From Polyodon spathula (Eukaryota; Chordata; Actinopteri; Acipenseriformes; Polyodontidae): DNA of 64,000 bases. The position numbers and the translations under genes were made by a program. Shown here piece after piece: positions 52,823 to 63,954 of the stretch (positions are counted from its first letter, which is position 1; every line of letters starts with the position of its first letter). The notes under the pieces are model-generated. The model searched no databases, was not told the DNA's origin, and worked only from the letters and a program-made list of their open reading frames with translations. The stretch is from positions 22,890,976 through 22,954,975 of the forward strand of contig NC_054543.1 of assembly GCF_017654505.1 (NCBI RefSeq), in the 5' to 3' direction.

Positions 52823-53219
52823 TAATACTAATAACATGTTTTTCATATTATTGTTTAATAATAGGTTAACTTATGTAGTTTACAAAGTTTACATTTAATT
52901 GGTGGCTTCTTTATATTATAAGTTTTATTCGTACATTTAGCGAAAGAGAAATAAATCAAGTACATGCATTATTTTGTATATGGGTTATGACATAAGCAGA
53001 AATAAGATTTTGTTGTGTGATTTATTTTTATGTGGAGTTATATTTGTGTTTAAAATGTAATAACAACAGTTTCTAATACGACATATTATCTATTATTTAA
53101 TGATAGGTGTTAAGTTTAATTCCCAGTTTACAAAGACGTGGCAAACTCTCACCAGAGTTCATTTTAAATTTGTGATTGCCGTGGATATTTATATTAGGTT
53201 TTCTTCATACAAATAATAC
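52823..53219. other. AT-rich spacer, nothing seen
   Basis: No motif recognised; lies between two CR1 pieces in opposite orientation. Confidence 0.5.
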
Positions 53220-54387
53220 GTAAGAACATAAGAACATAAGAAAGTTTACAAACGAGAGGAGGCCATTCGGCCCATCTTGCTCGTTTGGTTGTTAGTAGCT
53301 TATTGATCCCAAAATCTCATCAAGCAGCTTCTTGAAGGATCCCAGGGTGTCAGCTTCAACAACATTACTGGGGAGTTGATTCCAGACCCTCACAATTCTC
53401 TGTGTAAAAAAGTGTCTCCTATTTTCTGTTCTGAATGCCCCTTTTTCTAAACTCCATTTGTGACCCCTGGTCCTTGTTTCTTTTTTCAGGCTGAAAAAGT
53501 CTCTTGGGTCGACACTGTCAATACCTTTTAGAATTTTGAATGCTTGAATTAGGTCGCCACGTAGTCTTCTTTGTTCCAGACTGAATAGATTCAATTCTTT
53601 TAGCCTGTCTGCATAGGACATGCCTTTTAAACCCGGAATAATTCTGGTCGCTCTTCTTTGCACTCTTTCTAGAGCAGCAGTATCCTTTTTATAGCAAGGT
53701 GACCAGAACTGAACACAATATTCAAGAGGAGGTCTTACTAGTGCATTGTACAGTTTTAACATTACTTCCCTTGATTTAAATTCAACACTTTTTACAATGT
53801 ATCCGAGCATCTTGTTGGTCTTTTTTATAGCTTCCCCACATTGTCTAGATGAAGACATTTCTGAGTCCACAAAAACTCCTAGGTCTTTTTCATAAATTCC
53901 TTCTCCAATTTCAGTATCTCCCATATGATATTTATAATGTACATTTTTATTTCCTGCATGCAGTACCTTACACTTTTCTCTGTTAAATGTCATTTGCCAT
54001 GTGTCTGCCCAGTTCTGAATCTTGTCTAGATGATTTTGAATGACTTTTGCTGCTACAACAGTGTTTGCCACTCCTGCTATTTTTGTGTCATCTGTAAATT
54101 TAACAAGTTTTCTTTCTATACCAGAATCTAAATCATTAATGTAGATTAGGAATAGCAGAGGACCTAATACTGATCCCTGTGGTACTCCACTGGTTACCTC
54201 ACTCCATTCTGAGGTTTCTCCTCTAATCCCAGGACTTTCTGTTTTCTACATGTTAACCACTCCCTAATCCATGTACATGTGTTTCCTTGAATCCCTACTG
54301 CGTTTAGTTTGAGAATGAATCTCTTATGCGGGACTTTGTCAAAAGCTTTCTGGAAATCTAAATAAACCATGTCATATGCTTTGCAAC
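53220..54387 (-). mobile_element. CR1-type LINE, 5'-truncated (copy L6)
   Basis: Minus strand. The 3' tail (aagaacataagaacataaga on the plus strand) starts at about 53223. An open frame at 54071-53292 covers VAAKVIQNHLDKIQNWADTW to LDEILGSISY. The palm motif reads KFTDDTKIAG, with both Asp kept. The 5' end is at NCKAYDMVYLDFQKAFDKVP near 54387, where it joins the RT of a Gypsy element. Confidence 0.92.
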
Positions 54388-54830
54388 TTATCAATAGCGT
54401 TTACCTTTCTTAAATCCACGCAGAAGCGGTTGGTGCCTTTCTTGGCCACTATGACAATTGAACTGCACCACTCGCTCCTGGAAGGCTCAATCACCCCGAG
54501 CTCGAGCATATCCCATACCTCTTTGCGAACGCCACTTCATCGACTTTCTGGGATCTGGTGCGGTCTCTCTCGTACTGTGACACCTGGTGGAGAGATAGTG
54601 TCATATTCAACTAAGTTTGTTCTGCCGGGCACGTCAGAAAAAAAACATCGCTGAACTCCTCAATAAGCTTACGCAGCTCTCTTTGCTGATCCGGAACAAA
54701 CTGTTGCCCCATTGAAATCACTCTTGTGCTCTGGGTCTCTGGACAGGGGCCTAAATCATCCTCCATATTGCCTGGGGCTATAAATAAGACCTCCCTTGCC
54801 TGCCAGGGCTTTAACAAATTAACTTGATAA
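54388..54830 (-). pseudogene. Gmr1-type reverse transcriptase, N-terminal part
   Basis: After integrase: LRKLIEEFSDVFFLTCPAEQ, then with shifts LVEYDTISPPG, the VWDMLELGVIEPSRSEWCSS segment and IVIVAKKGTNRFCVDLRKVN. These are the fingers of a Gypsy RT. It stops at AIDKL where LINE copy L6 begins (54387), before any catalytic Asp. Confidence 0.8.
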
Positions 54831-55018
54831 ATTTCACTTTCTTTCCAGCGATCGGGCTGTCTAATTTCATAATTTACTTTCCCTATAGCCTAAATCACCT
54901 CATACGGCCCCTGCCATTTAGCACACAGTTTTGACTCTGATGAGGAAAGTAGCAGCATTACCTTGTCCCCTGGTCGAAAAGTTTGAATCCATGCATTTTA
55001 GTTGTTAAGCTGCTGCTG

Positions 55019-55525
55019 TCAGTGCTGAGCCAATCTGAGGTTGTCTTGGGCCAAACGACCGACCAAATCCAGGCGATCTCTTAGTAGGAGCACATACTTC
55101 ACTACATTTTTAGACGAGCCTTTGTGCTCCTCCCACCCCTCTCTCAGCAGGTCGAGAATGCCGCGAGGCTGCCGGCCGTACAGGAGCTCAAAGGGGGGGA
55201 ACCCCGTTGAACTCTGCGGCACTTCTCTCACCGCAAAAAGGAGGTAGGGAAGAAGCGATGCCCAATGTTTCTGCTCCTGTGTTACGAATCACCTCAGCAT
55301 TGACTTTAAGGCCCGATTAAAACGTTCAACCAGATCATCCGATTGTGGATGATAAACGGACATCCTGATGGGACGTATTTTCAATATTTTGTACACCTGC
55401 TGTAATGTATTGGACAGAAAATTGGTCCCGTGATCGGTCGAAATCTCCTTGGGGATTCCTACTCTAGCCATAATCTGCGCTAACTCGGTGGCTATTGCAG
55501 CGGCACTAGAGGACCTCAATGGAAC
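55019..55525 (-). pseudogene. Gmr1-type integrase, second part
   Basis: SSSAAAIATELAQIMARVGI, then KEISTDHGTNFLSNTLQQVY (second Asp) and YHPQSDDLVERFNRALKSML (Glu), completing D-D-E. A shift near 55280 leads to AVREVPQSSTGFPPFELLYG and DRLDLVGRLAQDNLRLAQH. The order and spacing fit the retroviral-type integrase core. Confidence 0.85.
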
Positions 55526-56875
55526 TTACTCTGGGTATCGCGTTGCATAATCCACCACTACTAATATATGCATATACCCAGAGTCAGAAGATAGCAAAGG
55601 GCCCACTATGTCCATTGCAATGCGCTCGAAAGGAGTGGAAATAATTGGCAGTGGGACCAAAGGGGCGGGGCGCACTCGACCCGGTGCTACTCGCTGGCAG
55701 TCTGGGCATGTGGCTACATATCTCGACACATCAGTATGAAGACCGAGCCAATAGCATCGAGCCAATATTCGTTCCCTCGTCTTCTCGGCTCCGAGGTGCC
55801 CCGGAAAGGGGATATCATGCGCCAGCCTCATGACCTCGGTCCGACAAGACGGGGGAACCAACAATTGTGTTACAGGCTGTCCAGTGGATGTGGCTTGGTT
55901 TACTCTATACAGTAATTGCCCTGTGATACTGAAATGTGGATATACTAGCGCCCCAACGCCATCAACATCCTTACCTTCAATGGACCGGACCTGCCCCCAA
56001 GCGTGCACCAGTGATGGGTCGTTATGTTGGCCCCACACTAGGTCCGCACTTGAGTACCACAAGTCCTGTACATTGAGAGGGGCTGGAATAACCTCTGCCC
56101 TAGTCGGCACAATAACCTCACCCTCTCTGTCACACTGCATTCCCACTCCCTTCGACTGGCATTTGTTACCATTGCAGCACTCTCCCACCAGACCCCAGCC
56201 TTGTCTCAAAGACGCTTGCTCCCATTTCGCGGTCCATCTCTCCTTATTTGTTTTAATAGGATGGAAAAGAGGGGAAAACATTTCATTATGAAAAGGAAAC
56301 ATATCACCAATCCGTTCCTTTTTCTTTTTTTCTGCCACGTTTACGTGTGTGGCTGAGACTGCCATTATTTGCTTCAATTGTTTGAATTTTGGCCAGTCTT
56401 GGCCCAGAATAACTGGGTATGGCAACCGTTCCGCCACCCCGACTACAAGGTGATGTTTTATCGGTCCTACCGATAAATATACATTTAATGTGGGGTATGC
56501 CGCCGTGTCTCCATGGATACAGGAGATGGCCACCTGACCTTGTGGCTGCCACGACACACCGCCCAAGAGAGCTGTCCTAATCAAGGTTTGCTCACACCCC
56601 GTGTCCACTAACACGTGGGTTTTCACATTTCCTAAAACCACGTCAATTAAACAGGGCCCCTCCCGACCATTTTCCCCATGCTTACCAGTTCCAGGTATCC
56701 AATTGCACGCAGCCACATCACACTCCATGGCAGCGGGGCATGACCTGGCCCTATGTTCTAGCTGGTTACACCTAAAACAGAGAGGGGGGACCGAGGGGGC
56801 ATAGGTTAAATATCTGTCCCGCTGCTGGTAGGGCAACGGGGCAGGGGCAACACCTCTACCCCAGCTGGGGGCCAA
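55526..56875 (-). CDS. Gmr1-type Pol: zinc knuckle, protease, integrase start, 449 codons
   Basis: Open for 449 codons. In order: knuckle CFRCNQLEHRARSC (C-x2-C-x4-H-x4-C); protease HVLVDTGCEQTLI (D-T-G active site) and YPVILGQDWPKFK; then a spacer. The integrase zinc-binding HHCC region follows (HDIPFPGHLGAEKTRERI, YVATCPDCQRVAPG). Next is the first catalytic Asp (ERIAMDIVGPLLSSDSGYMH) and VVVDYATRYPE, where a stop occurs at about 55526. RT does not come between protease and integrase, as it would in ordinary Gypsy elements. Confidence 0.85.
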   Translation of the reverse strand: MAPSWGRGVAPAPLPYQQRDRYLTYAPSVPPLCFRCNQLEHRARSCPAAMECDVAACNWIPGTGKHGENGREGPCLIDVVLGNVKTHVLVDTGCEQTLIRTALLGGVSWQPQGQVAISCIHGDTAAYPTLNVYLSVGPIKHHLVVGVAERLPYPVILGQDWPKFKQLKQIMAVSATHVNVAEKKKKERIGDMFPFHNEMFSPLFHPIKTNKERWTAKWEQASLRQGWGLVGECCNGNKCQSKGVGMQCDREGEVIVPTRAEVIPAPLNVQDLWYSSADLVWGQHNDPSLVHAWGQVRSIEGKDVDGVGALVYPHFSITGQLLYRVNQATSTGQPVTQLLVPPSCRTEVMRLAHDIPFPGHLGAEKTRERILARCYWLGLHTDVSRYVATCPDCQRVAPGRVRPAPLVPLPIISTPFERIAMDIVGPLLSSDSGYMHILVVVDYATRYPE

Positions 56876-57383
56876 CCTCGGTCTCCATGGGGGGGGGAGG
56901 CAAGGGGGCCCACCGGGGTCTGCGGTCTCGGTGGTCTTGGTCCCGGGAACGAGGGTGGTGGTGTTGGAGGAGTGGGAGGGAGAGGTTGGTTACTGCCACC
57001 ACAATGGCTTCCCCCATTTGTTGAGCGGTCTTCTTCTCAGGGGTCAGCCAATGGACCATGTGGTCGCACAACCGCTCTGCGACCACCCTGGGGCATGTCT
57101 CCGGGGCTCTCCGGTACTCGCGGAACCGCGTCCCGTGGGTCTCCACGGTGATGTTGAGGCGGCAGAGAATAGCCTGCTTGACCAGGTCATAGTCGGTGGA
57201 GTACTGGTCGTTCAGGGCTTGGTAGGCTGTCTGAGCCTCCCCGATCAGGCAAGGTTCCACCTGGCTTGCCCAGAACTCCCGCGGCCATCCCGCCACGGTC
57301 GCTAGCCACTCAAACGCCACCAAGTATGCCTCTGGGTCATCCTCCGCCGTCATTTTCATGGCCCGTGCCTTTGGGGGCGACAT
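56856..57383 (-). pseudogene. Gmr1-type Gag with SCAN-like segment
   Basis: From MSPPKARAMKMTAEDDPEAY the protein continues FEWLATVAGWPREFWASQVE, then RFREYRRAPETCPRVVAERL and CDHMVHWLTPEKKTAQQMGE. The last two resemble the SCAN dimerisation domain (R-F-R ... GPREAL ... LC..WL.PE..T..Q). The SCAN domain is thought to derive from a Gmr1-type capsid (established literature). The frame is open upstream of 57383 (through ALAELLQALEIRQDAEERRR) almost to the LTR but without an ATG. The 3' end shifts at a G-run near 56888-56897 into the next ORF, which holds the knuckle; this could be a programmed shift or a mutation. Confidence 0.8.
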
Positions 57384-57549
57384 CAGCGATGTTACGGTAG
57401 GGGTCGCTCCTGCGGCAGTGGCCAGCTCTACCCGTTCAATGAGCGCCGTGTAGCGCTCCTCCCTCCGTCTCTCCTCTGCATCCTGTCTGATCTCCAGTGC
57501 CTGCAGCAGCTCCGCCAGTGCGTCGCGGTCTATCCCACCTCTGGCATCA

Positions 57550-58192
57550 TGTGTGGCAAAGTGGTTGTTAAGGGGAACAAGTGTAGCGGTGATGCGATGC
57601 AGGAGTGATGAACAGACAACGGTAAGACAACAGTGTGTAAAGCGTGGGGAGGGTGAATAACACAGTATAGTACGGAATAGAAAACAAAGGCATGGTCACC
57701 AGTCCTGGGTGAAATTTAAACGTGCAGGTGCTCTGTGCAGTGGTGCTCCAGATAATGCTTTTCGTGGTGACAGCTCCGGAGGTGTGCTTTAACTAAGTCT
57801 AGTGGTGCGACAAAGACAGACAATTACAGACAGACAAATAACACACAATACATATAACACTTTTTGTTCTTTTACTCTTAGAGCTCCTCTCTCAGTCCTT
57901 CTCTCCTAGCGTTACCCAAACAAAGGAAAAGATCAGCATTACCCTGGCCCTTATATGTACTCCCGCATGACATGTAGGTAAATGGTTGCAGCTGCCTTAT
58001 TACCTGCAGCTGCCCCTCGTTTACCTTTCAGGTCAATACGGTCTTACAACAGAGTCTCGCTTCTTTCCAGGCTGACTGACTTCCCGGTCCCGGAAACGAA
58101 CTGTCAGGCCAGCCCTTCCAGATACTTTCATTCTTTAGCGCCCTCACAGGTAGAGAGGGAGATTTATCACCAGAACTCGTATTTCTGTCACA
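57550..58192 (-). repeat. Gypsy 5' LTR
   Basis: Minus strand: starts TGTGACAGAAATACGAG at 58192 and ends GCCACACA at 57550, giving TGTG...CACA borders (about 643 bases). TATA-like tacatataagggcc near 57946-57960. Directly after the LTR comes TGATGCCAGAGGTGGGA, a candidate primer binding site; the tRNA is not identified. Confidence 0.7.
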
Positions 58193-58830
58193 GACCCATA
58201 TTGATTCGGCTTTATTTTCTTTGTCCAGGTTTAACACCTGGCCTTCAAGACTGTTTCTTATGTATAACGCTACCCCTCCACCTCTTCTGTCCTGCCTGTC
58301 TTTCCTATACAGCATACTTACTAGTTTACGCAAGTCCTGGATCATGCGGCACTTTACGCACACTTCGTTTAGCTCTGCTGGGTTTTCTCGGATTTCCCAC
58401 ATCATGAACGTGCCACAGATTACTGGCTTGACGACCATGTTAATGTTTTTTTTTTTTTTTTAAGTTTAGTTTCTTCTGCAGCTGTCTGCACTGCTTCTAA
58501 ACTGGTCTGCACCGTTTCACGTCTTTTCTTTTCTCACGCTGTCGTTTCCATTCGCTGTCGCTGGGAAGACTGCCTCGTTTATAGCTGCGTTGTTCTGCTG
58601 TGCTGTTGGCTCCTCCCCTCGCCCGTGTCTCAGAACAGCAATGAGTTTCAGCTTGTTTGTTATCAGAAAAACACACGCGGCTGTTTGACTTTGAGCTGCA
58701 GTGTTTTCCCAATGTCTTGTGTTTTCTGATTAAAGCAATTAAAAATGTAATTTCTCCTTACTGCTTCTAAACTGCTCTGCACTTTTCCACGCCTGTACTT
58801 CGCCATGCTGTCGCCTCAAATGAACTCAAA
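58193..58830 (-). mobile_element. CR1-type LINE 5' piece with internal deletion (copy L7)
   Basis: Minus strand. 5' UTR with the same tandem segment as copy L4 (58492-58570 and 58764-58815). ORF1 starts VVKPVICGTFMMWEIRENPA and runs to LRKLVSML. The next codon already belongs to the endonuclease (YRKDRQDRRGGGVALYIRNS), so about 1 kb (rest of ORF1 and start of ORF2) is missing. It ends at AESIWV, where the Gypsy LTR inserted (58192). Confidence 0.85.
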
Positions 58831-59060
58831 TGAACTAACAGTTTGTCTAATCAGAGCTTTTGAATTATTTTTAGCTCTAAGTGGCTGGTTGCACAATTAG
58901 CACTATTCTAGGACTAGCTAATGTTAACTCAGGTAAGGTAGTCCAAGATTAGTGCTGATCAGAGTTTATGAAATGAGCCAAAAGAGTTGGATATTTTATG
59001 TTATCTCTAAAATTGTGTTAAGTAACTAATTGTTAGTTCAACTGGGCAATCAATTTAATA
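58831..59060. other. Short spacer, nothing seen
   Basis: No recognisable motif. Confidence 0.4.
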
Positions 59061-59067
59061 ACACTAT

Positions 59068-59372
59068 GTAACACAATTTTTGTTCCTGGGTAGTAAGTGT
59101 TATTTCCTAATTGCTTATGCCTCAAAAGTATAGAAAATAGCTATTATTCCCCACAAACTTTGCTTTTGTGACCAGAACAGTGATATTTCAAAATATCACT
59201 ATTTCCAATGGGAAAACGGGCAAATGTGTGTCTTTTCTTTCACATAAAGTCAGAAAAAAACAACATATGAATCCAAATTAACATGTATTTATATTAAAGT
59301 AATACAAAAATGACTACAAAAGATTTAGAAGTGAGTAGTGTTTCGAGATTTACGATTATACTGTATTTACAG
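59068..59372 (+). repeat. Dispersed repeat with terminal hairpin, copy C (single arm)
   Basis: Body (caatttttgttcctgggtag ... caaattaacatgtatttata) nearly identical to copies at 20190 and 31880, ending with arm 1 only (ctacaaaagatttagaagtg ... actgtatttacag). The second arm is missing. Confidence 0.8.
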
Positions 59373-59574
59373 AATATATAAATAATAAGTCTAATGCAAA
59401 TAGTTGAGCAGATTGCACTTGACCCCAAGTCTGGCTTTAACACATTTTCCCAAGTGAAAAAATACATATACTAATAAAAGGAAAGCAAAGTTAAAGAAAA
59501 AAAAATATAATACATTATTTGTCTTCCACACGTAGATATTACTGACAGAACATGAACATTCATTATATCACGGA

Positions 59575-60440
59575 TACAAGGGTGTGACAAGTGTCAGCAT
59601 ATGAAGAAAAGACGGTAGCCCCAGAGATGACACCAATCCTCCCAGCTGAGGTCTGGGAGATTCTTGGTATTGATCTGACAGGCCCTTTGCCAGAAACTAG
59701 TTCTGACACTTAGTATATTTTAACTGCTACCTGTCTTTTTTCCAAATATGTGGAAGCCTTTGTTTTGAAGGACAAAACGGCTAAATCCGTGTCATGTTGT
59801 TTAAGAACTCTTTTCTTTTGCTATGGACCATCAGGTAAAATAATTACTGATCAAGGCAGGGAATTTATCAATGAGTTAAATGACTTACTGTTTGAGGAAT
59901 TTGGCGTGGAACATTTAATTACCTCTGCATAGCTCTCTCAGATGAATGGGCAGGCTGAAAGAACTAATCAGACAGTTAAGCGAGCTCTGTCTAAATTGAT
60001 AAATGAAAAGCAGGATGACTGGGATGTGTTTCTGGAGCCTGTACTTTTTGGAATTAAAAGCAAGAGTCCACTAAGTACTATCCTTTTTTACTAATGTTTG
60101 GTAGACATCAGAAATATTTTTCTGAAATTGGCACCGTACCAGGAGGATCATTTGCAGAAGGTGATCCTGATGTTTGTAAAAACATTGAAGAACACAGGAG
60201 CCAGATGACTGACATTTTAAAAAAATGTCAGGGGAAATATTTCTGCATCACAGGATAAGCAGAAACTTTGTTTTGAGAAAAAAAAAAAAAAGGATATGAA
60301 GTGTTTCCAGTTTGCCAGGGGAGATGAGGTGCTACAGAGAAATATGGTGAAGTGGGCAAAAATGGGTGATAGATTAAAATTTGATTGGGTTTGTCCATAT
60401 GTAATAGAGGGTTTCCAAGAACTGTGCAGTTCTTAAGAAC
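59575..60440 (+). pseudogene. Ginger-like DDE integrase/transposase with GPY/F-like segment
   Basis: A CDKCQHMKK remnant of the zinc-binding region is at about 59587. VWEILGIDLTGPLPETSSDT (first Asp) is followed by a TAG. YVEAFVLKDKTAKSVSCCLR and GKIITDQGREFINELNDLLF (second Asp) follow, then, past another TAG at 59930-59932, QMNGQAERTNQTVKRALSKL (Glu). The ORF then drifts. Near 60298-60410, FARGDEVLQRNMVKWAKMGD with FDWVCPYVIEGF matches the GPY/F module. No RT lies nearby. The transposase resembles Ty3/Gypsy integrases in the way Ginger DNA transposons do (family knowledge). Confidence 0.75.
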
Positions 60441-60906
60441 ATGAAAGGGAAAATCATCAGAAAAAAAAGCTTCCCTGATACATCTAAAACCCTACATACA
60501 CATTTCTCGCAGTCCCTCCTTTGTTTTAGCAGTGTCCACATCTCCCAGCCCACCTGCCAGTGATGGGGTTGGAGAAAGCGTATGCAGCATACCCAGAGTG
60601 TATAGAGGAGGAAAGGGATTCTGTTGCAGAGGATATGGAAGTTTCTGTACCATTTGAAGATCAGCAATCTGACAAGGGTAGATATATAGATAAATAGATG
60701 GATATCTATGTTAAGTAATGTAGTGGATTACAAAGTAGTTGTCCTGTGTTTTATCTCCCCTTTTATAATGCCACCTTGCTTACCACCAGGTATTCTTTCT
60801 GAACAGACATCTACCAATAGAAAAACTGCAACTTTTACCTGTTATATTGCCACCCCGATGCCACATTTCTAAGCCAAGCAAACTTGTATATATATATATA
60901 ATATGT

Positions 60907-60957
60907 ATCTGTCTATCTATCTATCTATCTCTCTATCTATTTATCTCTCTATCTTTA
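60907..60957. repeat. TATC tetranucleotide repeat with a short TA array before it
   Basis: ctatctatctatctatctct seen directly; TA run at about 60887-60901. Confidence 0.95.
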
Positions 60958-61221
60958 TACAGTTGTTGACAAAAACATAGTTAAAGGTTATATTTACATC
61001 TAGGCCATGCTAAAACCAAATCATAGTAGCACTCGCAGTGTTAAAATGTAGCATCATCTAGGGTGATTATACCTGACTTTTAACCCCTTGGAAGACACGT
61101 GCAAAAATATTACTATTGATAATAGATATATGATAAATACATTAATGGGTTGCAAAACAGTGAGTGTCATTAACTATGGAATGTAATTAATATGTTTATA
61201 TATTTTTAAAAAGTATTTATT

Positions 61222-61911
61222 ATGTTATTTTTGCCCCCAGGTTTTGAGAAGCCACCTGAAAAGCAGTTAAAGGCTGTTTGCACTGTGGAAGTCCATCCTA
61301 AACAAATTCCTAAGTGCAAATCAAAAAGAATCAGCAGAGAAATAGATACATTATATCTAAATGTTATCTCTGATGGGTTATGGCTTTTAGATGAGCATAT
61401 TGACTAGGCCAAGTACCTATTAGGTCAGGAATATCCTGCAATAGATGGGTTACAAAGTTGTGTCCTGTTTCACTCTCCCATGATAGGCACATTCCAAAAA
61501 CCCTTTGTTCAAATTTTAAATGTAGAAAACAGTCATTGGGTCGCAGTTTCAAATGTGCAATCACAGTCTGAATCTGTCGTTCAAATCTATGACAGCATGG
61601 GTACAACTGTCCCACCAGAGCTTAAACGCTCCTTACGTGCCATGCTGCACATTACTGACCTTGAGATCACCTTAGAGCACATAAACGTGCATTTGCAACA
61701 GGGCAGCAGTGACTGTGGCTTGTTTACTATAGCCAATGCGCTTGTCCTTTGCCAAACAAATGATCCTGGAAATTTTGTTTGGAGTCAGCACCAAATGAGG
61801 GAACATTTAATTAAATGCTTTAAGTCTGGGAAACTGACAATGTTCCCTTGCAAAAAAAGGACAAATAACAGCTATGTAAAAACAACAACGGAGTTTCAAA
61901 ACAAACTGTAA
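61222..61911 (+). pseudogene. Ulp1-type cysteine protease domain, one stop
   Basis: One frame from 61222 to 61911 with a single TAG at 61405-61407. Core motifs: ILNVENSHWVAVSNVQ (catalytic His), VQIYDSMGTT (Asp), and QQGSSDCGLFTIANALVLC (oxyanion Gln and catalytic Cys in S-S-D-C-G). This is the C48/Ulp1 fold used by SUMO proteases and by several transposons. The segment begins after ttatttttgcccccag, an acceptor-like sequence, so it may be an exon of the integrase gene upstream; Ginger transposases with added Ulp1 or OTU proteases are known. Basic C-terminal tail (FPCKKRTNN). Confidence 0.8.
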
Positions 61912-63914
61912 TATGGCAACCACCCTTGCAACAAAATGGTACTGTTGCTACACTGACTGCAAATGAATCCCTGGGTGCATATTTGATAACAGCTTTAATA
62001 TGCACAGATACATGTTTTTATTACTGTGTGAATCGTCCAGAAATTTGTTGTAAGTATAACACAGGATTTCGCATTTTTTAAAACGGTGATTTAGCTCTCT
62101 TTGTACTGGAACTCAGAGTCTGCATTATGGGACCTGGGTTTACCTTGGAAGGGTGAGTTTACTTTTTTTTTTTTTACATTTTTAACATATATGATTATAA
62201 TTTACTAATATATGTGTTTGTAATATAAACACAAAATAACTATTCATTAATAATTTAATTTAAAAAACCCATCCTTTTATGGTTTATGTGAGGGGTCTTT
62301 GTTAATAATAAAGATTACTAATACAGCACATGTTTTGCAGTACACACAGAAACTGTAAATAATTTTACAAAAAAAACTAGACTTTTCAAAAAAACCTTCC
62401 TTTTATGGGTTATATGAGGGGTCTTTGTTTAAGTAAAATGTTGTAAATTCCGGACAAAAAAAACCAAAGAATTTGTGTTCAATATTAACATCCCACTCTT
62501 TTGGCCAGTACCTTGACGTGGTGAGTGTTTTTTTTTTTACTAAAGCTGGTCTTTTAACCCACTCACACAACAACTGATGCAATCATCATGATTATTGATA
62601 ACATTTTTTCAATGCAATAAAATAATTAATTCAAACTTCTGCCACTTCTTACAGAGCAACATATGCAGATTCCACCTTTTCATTATCAGCTATTCCATGC
62701 TGCTTCTAGTCCAGGCCCCTATCCTCACCTACTGATGTCTCAACCTCTTAGCTCACTCCTATCTCCAGACTCTTGTCTCTCCCTACACCCTCCTTGCCCT
62801 CTCTACTGAAATAGCTGTACCCCCCCCCCCCCCCCCCCCCCTTACTTCCGGAGCCCACTTTCTCCACCCTGGCCTCTCAGAAGTGAAAGGAACTACCAAT
62901 GGATATCAAGACTGCACAGCCCCCGGCCACCTTCCCTGACCACCTTCCAGCGCCTCCTCAAGACTTCAAAGCGCTCAGATATATGTGACTATATTAGCTA
63001 CATCCATTGCTGGGGCTCACTGTTTACATTTGTATTTGCACTACTTGCATTAGTTCTCAACTGTATTATATTTCTTTTTAATTACACTGCTTGTAGTTTC
63101 TCTTAACTCTCTTGTTATGTTCAAAATTTAAGTACAAGTGTTATGTTTTTGGGTCATCTTGATCTAATGCAATTACAAGTTATAGTTATAGGTATCTGTA
63201 CAGGCTGTACAAGTCCACTTTCCCTTCACTTATATCTCCTCTACCATGTGGCAACCACATGCTTCATATTTACAGAATAAAATCACAAAAAAATAACCGA
63301 AGAAAACTTATATTTTTAACAATATCTCCCCATAAAGCTCAGGTGCATTAATTAACATCATTATTATAACCAAAGAAACAATAACTTTTACACTCTATGC
63401 TTGCAATGTGATTTATTATTTCTTACTATAACAGGGAGTAAGATTTCCATTAAATAAAATACTATATAACATTTTAAACACTGTCCTACCTAAAATAATA
63501 ATAATTGAAAGGGAAGAATTGAGATCTTCTGCAATAGGGGTCTGGAGACACTTCAGCCCACTCCACTTTAAAAGGTACTGTAGTTACGTCTGAAAGAGTT
63601 GTGTATTTTGAGTTGTTTCACTCTTTTTTTCCCCCACCAACAGAGTAAAAACATTACTACAAAAAAAGAAAAATAGCTCAATGGAGACATCCAAAGTAAG
63701 TAAACAAGTCTCTGTGTGTTAAATGAATAACCCCTATATATGTATAAAAAATGATACTTCAAGCAGATTATCTGATTCTGACTACATACTGTGTCTATTT
63801 AACAAATGATAATCACAAAATACACAAACTGTTGGTTTTATGTATATATAAGTACACTTTCTCTAATAAGGGTGCTGTGTTTTGTTTTGTATGTAACTGT
63901 TGCAATCAACCTAC

Positions 63915-63954
<40 letters not shown>

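Larger units (their letters stand above)
54388..58192 (-). mobile_element. Gypsy retrotransposon of Gmr1 type, minus strand, 3' part lost
   Basis: Order read on the minus strand: LTR (58192-57550), Gag (to 56856), zinc knuckle and protease, integrase, then RT start, ending where LINE copy L6 begins. Placing integrase before RT is the known peculiarity of the Gmr1 clade of Ty3/Gypsy elements. The remaining RT, RNase H and 3' LTR are not found on the other side of the LINE. The LTR start at 58192 lies inside another CR1 piece, so the Gypsy inserted into that LINE. Confidence 0.85.

Noticed and set aside
59750..61911. Host GIN1-like or SENP-type gene
   Set aside because: Several stops in the integrase part, an isolated Ulp1 domain of transposon style and no conserved exon structure; a decayed transposon is simpler.
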